Below, piece after piece: positions 24,179 through 36,922 of a stretch of DNA of 64,000 nucleotides (position 1 is the first letter of the stretch; every line of letters begins with the position of its first letter). The stretch covers positions 5,720,001 through 5,784,000 of the forward strand of contig CM048554.1 of assembly GCA_026413225.1 (NCBI GenBank). Reading direction: 5' to 3'. A model generated the notes under the pieces. The model ran no database searches. It was not told the origin of the DNA and saw only the letters and a program-made list of their open reading frames with translations. Source of the stretch: Otis tarda (lineage: Eukaryota > Chordata > Aves > Otidiformes > Otididae). The position numbers were made by a program, and so were the translations under genes.

Positions 24179-24351
24179 CTAAACTAGTCTCTGCGTCGGG
24201 TAGTGGAAGTATTTGCACTGCTTTTATGGGAGTGGTTGCCATGTTGAATTAATTAAGACTGACACCTTGGAAGAAACATGGCGCTTAACTGTACTCGGAC
24301 CAGAGAGTTAAAAAGTTGGTGTACTGTTGGTGAACTGGATAACCTGTATTG
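24179..24351 (+). other. Weak candidate exon with a well-placed ATG
   Basis: A possible acceptor TCTTACAG ends at 24178 and a good donor, G|GTAAGT, begins at 24352. An ATG at 24278 lies in a strong Kozak context (AAACATGG) and is open to the donor for 24 codons (MALNCTRTRELKSWC at the start). Against it, the polypyrimidine tract is poor, an upstream ATG opens a short competing frame, and the stretch begins only 80 bp after a CR1 copy. I do not recognise the peptide. Treat as a hypothesis. Confidence 0.15.
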
Positions 24352-26422
24352 GTAAGTTTGTGAATGAATGTATGGATTGTGCGCATAAGAGCAAGTACCC
24401 TAAATGTCTCTTGTGAACTTAGCTGTTAATTATGTTTACTTTGAAAAATAAAGACAGCTGATGATCACTTAGATTTCTGGACTGAGTTGGTAGTAAATAT
24501 GTATGAGTGCTTAGATGGATAGGAAGAAGAAACAGCAGTATCACTCTTCTGTGTTCCTCTTTTATCTCTCTAGAGAGCTGTGTGATCATTACTATGGAGA
24601 AGTCTTGAGTGCTGTTGTTGCTATTGCATGTTTTTGTTCGATTGGTGTGGAAACTATAGATCTTCATTTCTGCTAGTCTGGTTGAGTTCATTTAGAAGGA
24701 TTCTTATTAATGAAGTCTGTACTGCAAAACTGTGGTCCCTGTGTGGATAGGGGAATCACAGCTCACTTAGACCTTTATCTGGTAGTCCAGATCACATATA
24801 AAAACTTAATCACCATTTCTCTGCTGCATCTTCATTTTCAGTGCTGATCCTTTCACTGAATTACAGACTTTGAAAAAAGAAAATGTGTTGGGTTTTGGCT
24901 ATGATGATGGCTATGGTGACAGTCTGCCAGTTGATTTATTCAGATTTGGTGCTCTCCAGGTTTTGTGCAGATCCCTGTATGTTCGTTTCTAACACGTTTC
25001 TTGTGGTGAACTAAAAGCCTTGTGTAATGTGAGTGCATTTCCAGATGTGGGGAAATCAAAAGTGTATGATTGCAGTCAGTCTTTGCTATACAAACACTTT
25101 TATTTTGTAAATGTTTCTTAATTTTAAAACACATGAGATGTAGGCAATACTTACATGAGTAGCTGTGAATTGGCATGGAGTAGACTACTTCTAAAAAAAT
25201 AGTGAACTCTATTGCTGCGTATATTTTTTTTTGTTATAATGATCTTTGTGACACTTCAATTTTCAAAACTAAATCAACTGAATCAATTTGTCAAGAAATA
25301 CATGCTCTGATTTATATATCTTTGATTTAGTTATGCTCAGTTAAATAAACAGTGCCCTGTAATCTTCACTGAGCTTGTCCTGCTTTCATTTCTAATTTAT
25401 CCTTGAAAAGAAACTGCTCACTTTAATTGAGTATAGCCCCCTCCTCACAGTATAACAACTGAAGAAGAATATTGTGAGAACAAAGATATAATCGCAGCGC
25501 TCAGATATTTGGTGTGTTAAAAACATTTATTGAACTGATCTGAAATTACGCGGAAAGATACACAGGTAGTTCTTCAGGTAATTTGGCATCATCAGGTAAT
25601 TGGTACAGTGAGTAGTTTTTCATGATTCAGATGCTGAGCAATGTGGCGATTACTTCAAGGCTTTTGAAAACTGCAAACAGATTTTGAAATTCACGGGTAG
25701 AAATGGCAGAGGGAATTACATTGCTGTGTTAACCGTTGCATTATACCGTTCTAAGAAGTTGTCTCCATCCCTCTGTAATTTAGTGTCAGAATGTTCTCTG
25801 TGTATTTTCGTGTAACTTTCATTCTCGCCATTTTTTTTAAATGGAATTTTTTTCTTTACAGAACACAATCATAGTACTACAAAGTATGATTTTCCAGTTG
25901 TGTAAAATTATGCTAGCCTTTTTGTGGGCTTAGTTTTTGATATTTTTTCCATTCCCTTAATAAATGCTGATGATATCTAAAAGAATAGCCACTGCCTTTA
26001 GCAGCATTTCAATACTTGTTAAGACCTCCTTGAGTAATTTGAAATTTTAACCAAAACTTGGATTGCAAAGGTGTTGCTTTGCCTGGTTCATCTGAAAGAC
26101 CCGTGGAAGTATTTCTTCAAAGTGTTAGAGATAATAATTATCAGAGTAAGGTGTCAGTTTTGTTAAGAGCTATACAATTATATACGTAAAAGTTGTGAAA
26201 TGGTAGACCTGTGGTATTTGTTAGGTGACATACTTCTCTTCCTTAAAAAGTAATTGGTAATTTAAATGATCATTCCTTCTCTGATAATATTACTTAATTT
26301 CATAAACCGTTACATGGAATCCCTCAGTTACTAAGAAGCCAACTCATCATTTAAGTTAAAAAAAAAAATGTGCTTCTGTGTACATGAAGTACAAATAAGA
26401 AGAAATAAGACAGAAGCTTGTC

Positions 26423-26445
26423 TTTTTTTTTTTTTTTTTTTTTTT
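26423..26445 (+). repeat. Poly-T run, 23 bases
   Basis: An uninterrupted T run. No retroposed gene body or target duplication is evident on either side. Confidence 0.9.
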
Positions 26446-29400
26446 CCTTCCACCTCTTTATGCTATCATCACGCTTCAGGTTTTGGAAACTAAATAATAC
26501 TGTCTTAAAGGCTTTAGCAGGGCATGTTTTGCTTAGCTGAGTAGTCTTCAGTTCAGCTGGTAATTAGCACATCTCTTAATGACTGAAACATAATTTTAAC
26601 AAAAGTTGTCTCTTCATGTTCAGCAATGTCTGTTGACAAACTGTGGGTGTTACAAGCGTGTAACCAAAGTCAATGTGAGCCTTGCATTCAAGTCAAAATC
26701 ACTCTGCGCCTCGTCTAAGGTGCCTTTCCGAAGGTTGTTGCAGTCTATCTCTTACTGTAATACTATTGCAACTGTTAAAATACTATTTTAACAAGCAAGA
26801 TTTATAGGCCAGAATTGTGTGTGTCCACTTGCTGGTCTATTGCTTTCATTGTTAAAAGGGAAAATAATAATAATAATAGGAAAAAATTACTGTATGAGGA
26901 GTACCTCACTGGAGGTGTGGTTTGTTCTGTTCTCCATGTAGCTCATTCTGAGCAAAGCCTGTGAAATAAGGATTGGTGGGATGGTGTTCGTTGAGGAACT
27001 GATGAGAAGCAGGGTACTCAGACCTTACTGGTTTTCAGTCTTACATCTTTCATTCTTGTTTGAGCTTGATATGGAAAGCAGCTCTGTAGATCATCTAGTT
27101 CTATGCTGCTATTATTGCTTTCCTATTTTGGGCCATATTTTGGCCTTGCAAAAGTTAGAGCAAGTCACTTAATTTTTTTCCCTTTCTTGTGGCTTCCTAT
27201 CTTTAGGAAGAGATTTTATCATCACCTTCCAAGGTATTAGTAAATACTCGGTGACACTTGTCTGCAGAGTGTTTTGACATCCTTCATGAGTGGTGCTTTA
27301 GTTGCTGGTTGTTATTATTTTGTACTAGTCTACTCACTGCCTCTAAAAAGTTGGCAGTTGCTTAATAACACTCAGAAGCAAAGCTGAAGATGGGGCGGGG
27401 TGGAGGGGAAGAGAGAGGCTATTCTACCTCATAGTAATTGAATAGCTTCTGTTTTTTGGTGTGTGGGGTTTAGTTTTGTTTTGTTGTTGGTGGTGTTGTG
27501 GGGTTTTTTTTTTTTTTGTTCTTAAAATTTGACCTGAGAAAGAAAAGTAACGGGAATCTAGTGTCAGGAGTTACTTGGCAGGAGATATGCCATCTATGAG
27601 AAATAAAACTGACCCGAGTTCAGCGTACTGCAACTGCACAAGCCCAGCCTGTCAGAGCTTGGGATATGGCTAAATCCATTTCTATGTTTTGCGGGTGAAA
27701 TACTTAATTTGGCTTCAGGATTGTATTTTACAGTGTCCTAACTATACATCCAAGGTGGCTCCAATTATTCTGTCCAAGTGAAGTGTATATCCACGAAGTT
27801 GTCTCAAGATGCAAACGTTTCTGACTGTAGGACTAGGCTAACAATGCTAAAATGCTCTTTTTCCAAAAAACCCACCCCTTAGTTTGTGAAACCAGCTGTC
27901 ACAGACTGTACTTTTTCGAGATGGAGAGAGATTACTGGAATTGTAGATGACAGTATTGAGGCTGATATAATTTCTTCAAAATTAATTTTTAGCTCAGTTT
28001 CAGCAGAGCAAGGAGTGGCTTTTAGGACACATTTGATCCTGTAGGAAGGGATTAGGGGCCCAGCCTGAAAGCTCTTTCTTTGCTGTTTGATATTGGTTTG
28101 GTAATTCCACCATCTAGCCCCCCTCCCCATATCTTTTGAGCATAGGCATATCTGAGTGTAGTGGACTTGAAAAATTAGATTTCTTTGTTCTAAACCAGGA
28201 CTTGGGTTGAATACAGTAAGATACACACCCCCCACCACTCCTACTGTTCTGATCATGCTGTTTTTTCAATATTTATCTTAAATGTTGCGATAGTGCCTGA
28301 CATGAAGGCTTCATTGTCTTGTGAGCAATGAGATACACAACAGCCTTCAGCAGTGCACATCAGAAAAATCTGCATACTTCCAGCTTAGCCCTTACAGTAT
28401 GAACTAAAGTACAGCACAATGTAAATGTCAATTCATGTCATTCAATGTTAGGTACTTTTGGTATGATCCCTTAAGGATTCTTTCTTCATGTCCTAAATTG
28501 CAAGGTTTCTGGGGCAGGAATTATCCTTACATTATTTATTTTATGGCATTTATTAAAATACAGCCTTTTTTTTTTTTTTTTTTTAACCTGATTGGTGCCC
28601 ATTCACTGGTAACTCAGATGAGATAATACACTGCAACATAATATTTTTAATTAGAATGTATATACACTATTTTATGCAAGTTAAAAAGAAATTACATCCA
28701 TGTTGTTCAGTTCAACATGCTAAAGCATTTAAAGATATAAAGCAGCTTTCAGAGTGATTATGACAATTTTATATCTTTTTATATTCTAGTTGTTGAGACG
28801 TTTTTAGCATAATAAGAGGGCTTTACAGAAGCCTGCAGCTTATGTGTTAGCAGCAAGGATTTTGGTAAATTACTTCTTGACCTTGACTTGCAAATCAAAA
28901 TATAGCAAATCAGGGGCATGGACAACACTATACCAGGATAAACTCCCAGGAGTGCAGCGTAACGTATGGAGCAAGGCATTGCTCATGCTGCTTAGATTGA
29001 TGTGCCATCCGGTGTTAGAGGCAATTGATTTTAATACCTTCGTTAACGAACAGATCCAGTTTTGATTTACAGTGCAGCAGTAGCGAAGTTCCATTCTTTT
29101 CAGTTTTAGAAGTACAGTCTCATATAGGATATTTATCAAGCAGTCTTTTTTTTTTTAATATATAATCTTTGACACCAGTCTTCCAGCAAAAATGTAGATG
29201 TGCTTCTTAGTGTTATTTCTAGGTATGAGGATTCCCTGTGTAAACCTTCAAGTCACAGCATAACTCAGGAGGTTTGGTGTTTTGTTTTGTTATTTTTTTT
29301 TTTGGCAACTGTGTGGAGATAGTCTGAATCAGCAAACCTTACTTAAAGGGGCACTCTCAAGTCAAAACCATATAAATGTATAAAAAAATTTTTTTCTTTT

Positions 29401-29513
29401 TTTTGAGAACTGCAGAAGCTGCGGACAACATGCATACCACTGGACAGCCGTGTCTGTTTAAAAACTAATTTGTATGGGTTGTGTTGTTTCTGTTTCCTCC
29501 CTCTTTCTTTTAG

Positions 29514-30158
29514 TTCTGTGAAAGGCAACAAAGAACGAACCCTGAACAAAGTCGACTGCATTGTTGGATAAGAAAAGACATAGAAGAGACCAAGCAGAAA
29601 TTGCAATCTAATAAATACACAGGGCATAGATCTACAAAGATGTTTTATCTGTGCTAAAAATTATTTCATGCTTTGCAGTCTTACAATGCTCAGTGGTCTA
29701 ATAGTGGTTCTGGAATCTTTTTTAGGCATTGTACATACTTGTTAAAAAGTTCCTTCACCCAAAGTTCCCCCAAAGTTCCTTCCTGTAACACCAGTACAGG
29801 AGGAGCCTAGAGCTGAACACAATTTTTAGTATATAGACAAAGGAATGTAAGTGTGAAACAATTCTAGTTACCTGTGGTACAGATCAGCCTTTGAAAAAAT
29901 TCAAGCTGCATGTTTTAATAGTTTTCGGTCAAGTGGGACTTCAAAGTTATTGACTTCCCTTTTAAGTTTTTACATTGGACAGTCCAATGAAAATAGAGAC
30001 AGCACAGACTAGTACTGGCTACTGTCATGAGAGATTTGTTTCAATAAAGGCTGTAGCATTGGGCCCAGGATGTTTGTGCAATGAGGCTCTGTAAACCTCT
30101 GTTGCAGATGTGTAATGTCTTGATCTATTTACTGGACAAATAAAAAATTAAACCAATG
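29514..30158 (+). other. Possible alternative terminal exon with polyadenylation signals
   Basis: A strong acceptor (CTAAT branch-like word near 29465, pyrimidine tract TTTCCTCCCTCTTTCTTTTAG) ends at 29513. The following frame is open for 47 codons (starting FCERQQRTNPEQSRL) and stops with TAA at 29655-29657. About 380 and 480 bp later come AATAAA signals at 30043-30048 and 30139-30144. The second is followed by a GT-rich stretch, TTTTGGTGGTG, as expected downstream of a cleavage site. Together this resembles the last exon of a short transcript isoform. The peptide is unfamiliar and each signal can arise by chance in T-rich introns, so the call is tentative. Confidence 0.25.
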
Positions 30159-30171
30159 ACTCTTTTGGTGG

Positions 30172-30198
30172 TGATTTTTTTGTTTGTTTGTTTGTTTG
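30172..30198 (+). repeat. (TTTG)n simple repeat
   Basis: A T run followed by four TTTG units and GGG. It lies directly after the polyadenylation-like signals, so its G/T content may contribute to the apparent downstream element. Confidence 0.85.
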
Positions 30199-33100
30199 GG
30201 GGAAACTAATGGACAGGAAATCTGACTAGTCATATCAGATTTTGCCCCAAGAAACTGCATTGGTTTTAAAAAAGAGGCATTGTACTTGCAGCTTAATGTT
30301 TAAACTCAGTGTCAAAACGTTACAGCAGAATAACGCAAACCGATAATGCAAATGGTTTTCTTGGGTGGATTTCAACTCCTGTGCTAGTATCTGGTAGAAT
30401 GTATTTACTTTCTTGCATTGAAATACCATGCTGTTCCCATCACAATAATGCCCCTTTCAGCTAGCTGGTTGCAGCCAGATTCAGAGATAGTAATCAAGAT
30501 TGTTTTGAAATGCCTCTCTGTTTATTACAGTGTAACTGTTTCTTTTATACTTCATATTATTCAGTGACTAAGCATGTTTACTTTGAATGGGGTACATGTT
30601 CTAGGTGGGTAGAAGCAAAATGAAAGTGTTCAAGCCAGTTCTAATTTAATTTCAGCTCAGTGCGTTTTGTTGAGACAAGAAAAGCTGTTGGCATTTGGGC
30701 CTTGCAGTGCATTATGAAATGACTAACGTTCTCCTATGGAATTAAAACAAATTGGAAAGCAGAGTGAGAAAGAGGAGGACGCAGTTCTAGGAATTAAATG
30801 TCTACAGCGTGTGGTTTGCCATCCTCTTGCTTTTGTTGATAATGTCTGGTTATGTAAACTTCTTCCCACCTCTTCTTCACCTTGCAGCGAAGCAGTTTTG
30901 TCGTGGTGTAACATCTTGTAGCATAAAAATGGTTGTAAATATACTGCTGCATCTTCACTGTGCAGCCCAGTAGGAAGGAAAGAGGGGATAGAAGGGACTG
31001 TTCTCTAGAGGCACAGATGGCTTTAGTAATTAATAATGTTTTGTAAAATAGGGTGGGGGTTTTTTGGGTTTTTGTTTTTTTTTTTTTTAAAGGTATAACT
31101 TAATGTGACTCCCAAAAAAGGCACTGTATGGAAAAGCTGAGCCTGTCTGTTTGGTGCGTTTGGAAAAGTTTGCTATCATTAAACTTTTCTGGAGGAACAT
31201 ACCCAACATGATCAGCCATGTACTTCCCCACGTGTTGTGGGACAAAGATTCGGATAAAATGGCATGCCCGTTCTGTCGTTTTGCACTGCACGGTGTATCT
31301 TGTATTACAACTGATACGTAATTATCTCAGTAAATATTCAAGGGGAAAAATAATGCTGCTTAATCCCTTGCTCTTGCTGTTATGAAGGACTGGGATAATA
31401 AAAGCATACATCAGAACATGCTATGTTGGAGTTGCTAGCCTACATTTCAAAATGTGAATGATAAGAAACAAGCTCCCAGTTTCTGGAACACAGGGCACAT
31501 CCCCAGAAGAATGACTGAGCTGCAGTAGGATTTCTGTGATGATGCTGAGGTTTCCCTGGAGACCTTAGATGACTGCATTGTATTGTAGTGATTTAAAATG
31601 CTGGCAGCTGGTGGTTTTCTGGCCTGGAAGAAGTATCCATCCTCTTCTTGTCTGCCTACAGGCATGTTCCCCAGAGCCTGCACTGGCTGCACATTGGAGT
31701 CTGGGATTGCCCCTTCATTTCTGTTTCCTTTGGATATTGTGAGATACTCCTAAACTTTACTCTTAGTTGGAGTGCAGTTTTTTCTGAAAATAATTTATTT
31801 CATTGGCTCAAGCAGAGTAACAGCATTACAAAGAATCCAGCTCAATTATGAGTAAATGCTTTAAGTGAAGTCTTGGATTGTTAATGCTTTCATCAGCAGT
31901 GAGTAATGTCATAGATTGAAAACCTCTCAAACTACAGAACAATAATTTTGGTTCAAGAGAAATACTGTAGGTGACTGTAAAATAGAGTACTTTTAATTTT
32001 TTTTTTTTTCCTTAAAAAAAAAAAAATGACTGTCCGAAAACATAGGTAAAACTACCTGCAGGAACTTTGGGATAGTATATGGTTGTTACATCCAAGATAC
32101 CCTGAAATTCTGTGACTCAAATTGCAGACTGTGTTTCTTAGGCCTATTCCATTTGCAGGCTGATAAGAGTTTGTGATACTGTTTTATATTGTGCAAATGC
32201 TACTATTGTTTATGGCTTGGCTTAATTTATGTGGTTTTATTATCTAAATATAGTTTATTCACTGTAGGAAGAAGTCTGACAGATTTTATTATTTACAAAT
32301 AATTTTGGAGAGTGTACTTACTGATTGATATGCTTTTCATAAAGTATAATTTCTGGGCTCCAGATTACTTGGAGTCCCTGTGGAAACAGTCTGCCTTTTT
32401 CAGAAATTCAGTGTGCTGGATTTTGCTCAGCAAACACCAAGAAGCGCTTTTACTTTTCCATTTAGCTGTATGCACCCTGATCCTGAGTCGAGAGCTCCCT
32501 TGACTCTTGACCGCATGGCTGGAGTCAGATGCAGGGCTGTACTTCAGTGTGTGATACTAGCAGCAGGTTGTATACTTTCTTTGTTTAATTAGTTTCTGAC
32601 TTAATTCAGTGAAGCCAAGTGCAACAGTCCTCAGTAAAACAACGTGGTTTACGAATGTGATTTCCATGATAGTATTTCTTTGGCAGAAATGGATTAAATT
32701 TTGTTTGGGTTTTTTCACTATTTCTGAAGTTATTTACCGATAATTATGTTTAAATGTGTATTTAGCTGTTTCTTTTGTCTATGTCAGTGAATCATACTGT
32801 CTAGCTTTTATTTACTTGGCAACAGCAAGCCATGTGCCCTGTGGTCAGTGCAATCCAGGTCAGTGTCAGTGAAGAAAAGGTGCAGAGTTATCTGGTAACT
32901 GAAGAGGCGGCTGACCTTGTGGGTTAGTATGTGAAATGTTCCAGAAAGATATGCCAGAGGCTCAAATTATGTACTGATTTGAGCAGGAAGCCACCGAATT
33001 GTGTATAGAGTGTGTCACCAGCAACAGACTGATGTCCCTGGCAAGGCTCCATTCCAGGAAGGAGCTGAGGTTTCTCAAAGGCTTCACATGAGAATGAACA

Positions 33101-33292
33101 ATTTGACAGCGTGGCCCTTGCTAGAACAGCTTGCCCCGTTGAAGGCAGGAGCTGGCAGCGCGCAGCTCTGCTGTGTGCTCTTAGGAGGCAGGGGGGCTGA
33201 CATAACATTGTTTTGGTAAGTGTGGTTTCCTGTCCACAAGTGTCTACCAGCTGGCATCATCTTATCGAAGACCTAGCGTTAGAGAGAGAGTG

Positions 33293-33405
33293 ATTTTTTT
33301 TTTTTTTTTTTTTTCTGTGATGTGGTTTGTTTGTTTTTTTATTTTTTTTATTTTGTGTGTTAGTGGGGTTTTTTTTGTGTCTGGTGTTTCTTTTCTTTTT
33401 TTTTT
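33293..33405 (+). repeat. T-rich low-complexity tract with G islands
   Basis: Over 110 bases made almost entirely of T and G, including a run of about 21 T. It ends in CCAG followed by 21 nt and GTAAGA at 33432, which looks like a micro-exon but is probably coincidence. The T/G bias follows the strand bias of the whole region. Confidence 0.8.
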
Positions 33406-36400
33406 CCAGATCCTGAAAAAATTTTACAGAGTAAGAAAGGACCTTTTTAGAAACTACATGTCCAGATAGCTGTATAGGGAATTTAGGTTTGCAAAATGTT
33501 AAAAATAGTGCGTCTAAAAAAGAATAAGTAGATGAATTATGGTTGATCCTCCTCTTTGGCACAAAATGAGTAAAGGTCTGGTAGGTAATGGCTATGTCAG
33601 AATAGGATATATTGATGGACTTAAATTGTAATGCTTAAATTCATATTCTAATGATCTTCTCTAAATTGGGTACGAGTACTGCACTTTTAATTAGAATCAG
33701 GCAAAAGGTCCTTATTGGAATTCTAAACTTTTGGTCTCCTAGTGGGTAGCTCAAGGAAGTGCTCTTCATCCATAGGCAAGCATCCATAGATGGGAAATAA
33801 TTATGCACTTCTAGAGTTCTAGAAGTATGTTCCTGTCAGGTCATTCTTCCTGATCATTTTAGAGAATGACAAGTGAAAAAGAGACTTATCTTAGTTCCTT
33901 GTTGATGAAAACTTGTTTTCTGCTTTAAAGAAAAATTTTTTAAAAATCTGTTGACAAGGCCAGAGTCTTGTTGAGGGCTGTCCGGCCTTTAGAAGGATCG
34001 TCATGATTTAGCTGGAAGTTTTGAAAACGTAAGTCCTTTCCTAGTAGGTTACTAGAGGGTTAAGTCACGTGAAGACAGATGGAGAAGGAAACAACCCATA
34101 TGGTATATTTAAAGTGATAGGAGTGTTCAGGTGACTAGTCAAGAAACAAGCCTTGCCTTACTGAATAGCAGTTAAGAAATCTTTGTTGTGGCCAGTGATG
34201 AACACTGGACACTTCAGAATTTGATGCCTCAGCACCTGGTTAGATGTTCAGTTGCAGTTGAGATCCTGTGGTGTCCATCTGGTTCAGTGTTCAGGAAGTG
34301 AGGAACATAAAATTAATGTTCTTCTGCACAAAGTAGGTGTCAAGATATGTGACTAGCTTATTTACCTCTTTAAAAAAATATTTCTTTGTTTGTTTTTTTT
34401 TTTCTTTGGAATAGGAAAGAAATGAAAATTGTAGGGTTTTTCTAGAGGTTTTTTTTCTGCCTTTATAACCAGCTGTGGAAGAAAGGATAAACCGGAGGCT
34501 GCAGCTGTTGTCTGTTACCCCATCAGTAGTTGGGTTACTGTGAGTTACAGATTGCTCGATGTTTCTGCCTCTCTAACTGAGACTTGACTCTGTCTCTTAA
34601 GTGTTTCCCTCAAAGAATTTACAGTCTTACTAAAAGTGCCATTGGAGATTTTTGAACACAAACAAGCTTCTGAAGAAATACTTAACTGGTGAAGAGAAAA
34701 AGATTTTTGGTATTTGCATAACTAAAAAGAAACTAATTTTTTTTCATTAAATTCATGAGATTGTACTCATCTGTTTACATGGAACATGAGAAATTTCATA
34801 CCCCAATGGCAATTTTACCCAGAAAGCTGTAAATGATTAAAACTAGTTGAGAAACAAATTCTGTTTCTGTAATGTGCATTAGGTATGGTGTGATGCCACT
34901 GATTTCAGTGGAGCTGTGCTGGATTTGAAGCTGATGTAACCGTGTTGAAATTTGACCACAATCTGCAAGAGAACAAAACTATGAGGTGTATCTCTCACTG
35001 CAGACTAATAGAGTGGCTTGATGCTGAAAAATATTCTTGTAATGTCTTTGTTTTTCCAACAAAAACATGTGTTGAATAGTGAGTTTATTTTAGCATTAGG
35101 TTGGCTTTAGTTGACCCCAGAAGTAAGTGTAAGGACGCTTGTGTGCAGCCGTGAGGTGGTGGAGATCCAGTTTTATCTTGTCATGTAATTATGAGCTACT
35201 GAGGCACTGTGTAGTCTTTTACTAGAAGAGCACGCTGTCAATATTTAATGAGAACAGAGTACCTAGCCATCATCCTCTCGGAGCTGCTATTTATGTTGTG
35301 GAAAAACTTCTGTTGTAATGGAAGTTTTTGGTGACTCTGGGAGAATTCAGGAGAATGGGAAACTGTTTTCTTTGACTGCTCTCATTGCTTCATTGCTGTA
35401 ATTGTGATTGCCGTGGTTCTCAGTCTCTCTAGTATACTACATGGGGTGTTTTATGCACCCTGAGCTTTCAGGCAAATGCTAGACCTGGCCTCTCTTGGCT
35501 GAGACACTTGTTTTCTACCTCTCTGTTTCTAATCTTGCTGAGGCTTTTTCTTTTTTTTTCCCTTCCTTTCTCTTCTTCTCACCTCATAAAACTTAAAAGA
35601 TATCAGGTCAGATGTAATCCTGAGCATGTGCCTTGTGGATGCTCTCAGTTTTAGGCTTCAATTTATTTTTCTTTAAAGGAAAAAAGATGAAGCTTAATGA
35701 AAGAGAAAAATACAGCTTCTGTCCTAATGTGCAGGAGCTCTTGATAAATTCATTTGAAAGAGCTTCAGTTAATTTAGTATTATTTTCAATGCTGAACACA
35801 TTAATTTTTCTTTTTAAACATCTTCTCTTATAAATACATCAATTTCTAATCTAAATTTGGATTTGACTTCATTTTTGAACGCACTTTTGTCCTTTTCATT
35901 CCGGGTTTTGTAAATCTGCTTTGCTTGTTGAGTGGCTGTTGTGCTCATGTCCGTTTTAAGCTCTCATACAAATGACGTGGATATAAAACCAAATTGGTTT
36001 TGTGCATTTTAAAAAAGAGGCGAAAAAAGTAACAACAGCAAAGCAGTTGGTAGTATTGCTACAGATGTGACAGCCACGGGATGATCTGTACAGGTGCTTC
36101 CTCGGAGGAAGCTTGGGAAGACATCAGTTTTGCCTCGAAACACTCAGCTTTCTGATGCAGAGAGTATATTGCAGAAGATGAAGATATCAGAGTGTCACTA
36201 GGGCCCTGCTGTGATGCTATGACTGCCCTGATGCTGCAGCTGAGGGAATGGTGTGGATCCCTTTACCCACTTGTGCTGCCCAGAAGCACGGAAGCGTTGA
36301 ATGCCCCTGTGCTGCCTGTCTCTTCCCCACACAAATAGAAGGGGGAAGGACAGGAGAAGGGGACATCAGTGAATTAGTTGATGCTTTCATCCATCTAAAT

Positions 36401-36862
36401 TACTGGCAAATGCAATAGGGGAAGTATGTTTTAGTACTAGTAATGATTGCATAATCTACTTTTTACCCAACGCTGGGATAAGGAAAAAAACCCCTGATTA
36501 TGTATCTCAGAATAAAATACATTGTTTTCTTTGCTCCTGACACTCTGCTCCATTCTTGGTCTCCATTGTGTAGGTTTATTTTCCAGTTTTAAATGCTTGG
36601 AACAACGAATACTACATATTGGTTTCACCTGCAGCTATGATGCTTTTGCTTATATAACAAAGACAGAAGGGAATTTCAAAATGAAATGAACTTCAAACAA
36701 AATCTCACTGAGTGTGCAATATTTATGCTTGCTATACTTACATATTCTGATCCATATGGAGAAATTATTTTTGGGGGGGAGGTGGTCTTAAAGTAGTTGT
36801 CTGTATTTTTATTAGGTAATTAAATATTAGTATGCTCAATTAAGGCTTTTTTTTTTTTTTAG

Positions 36863-36922
36863 CAAAAGGAAGACATTATCTACAATGGAAACTTCTACAG
36901 AGTAATTTCTGATTTTCAAATG
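36863..36922 (+). other. Candidate internal exon, 60 nt
   Basis: A pyrimidine tract of about 16 consecutive T ends in AG at 36861-36862, and the donor ATG|GTATGT begins at 36923. The 60 nt are a multiple of three and open in frame 1, encoding KEDIIYNGNFYRVISDFQM after an initial Gln. The other frames contain stops. The composition is less T-rich than the flanks, which is why it stands out. I could not match the peptide to a known protein. If it is instead a 5' untranslated exon joined to the first exon, it would carry a six-codon upstream open frame starting at 36884 and an ATG as its last three bases. Distance from the first exon would be 21 kb. Confidence 0.35.

Noticed and set aside
33411-33431. 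21-nt micro-exon between a T-rich CCAG and GTAAGA
   Set aside because: The acceptor is simply the end of a long T/G low-complexity tract. Any AG there would look like a splice site.
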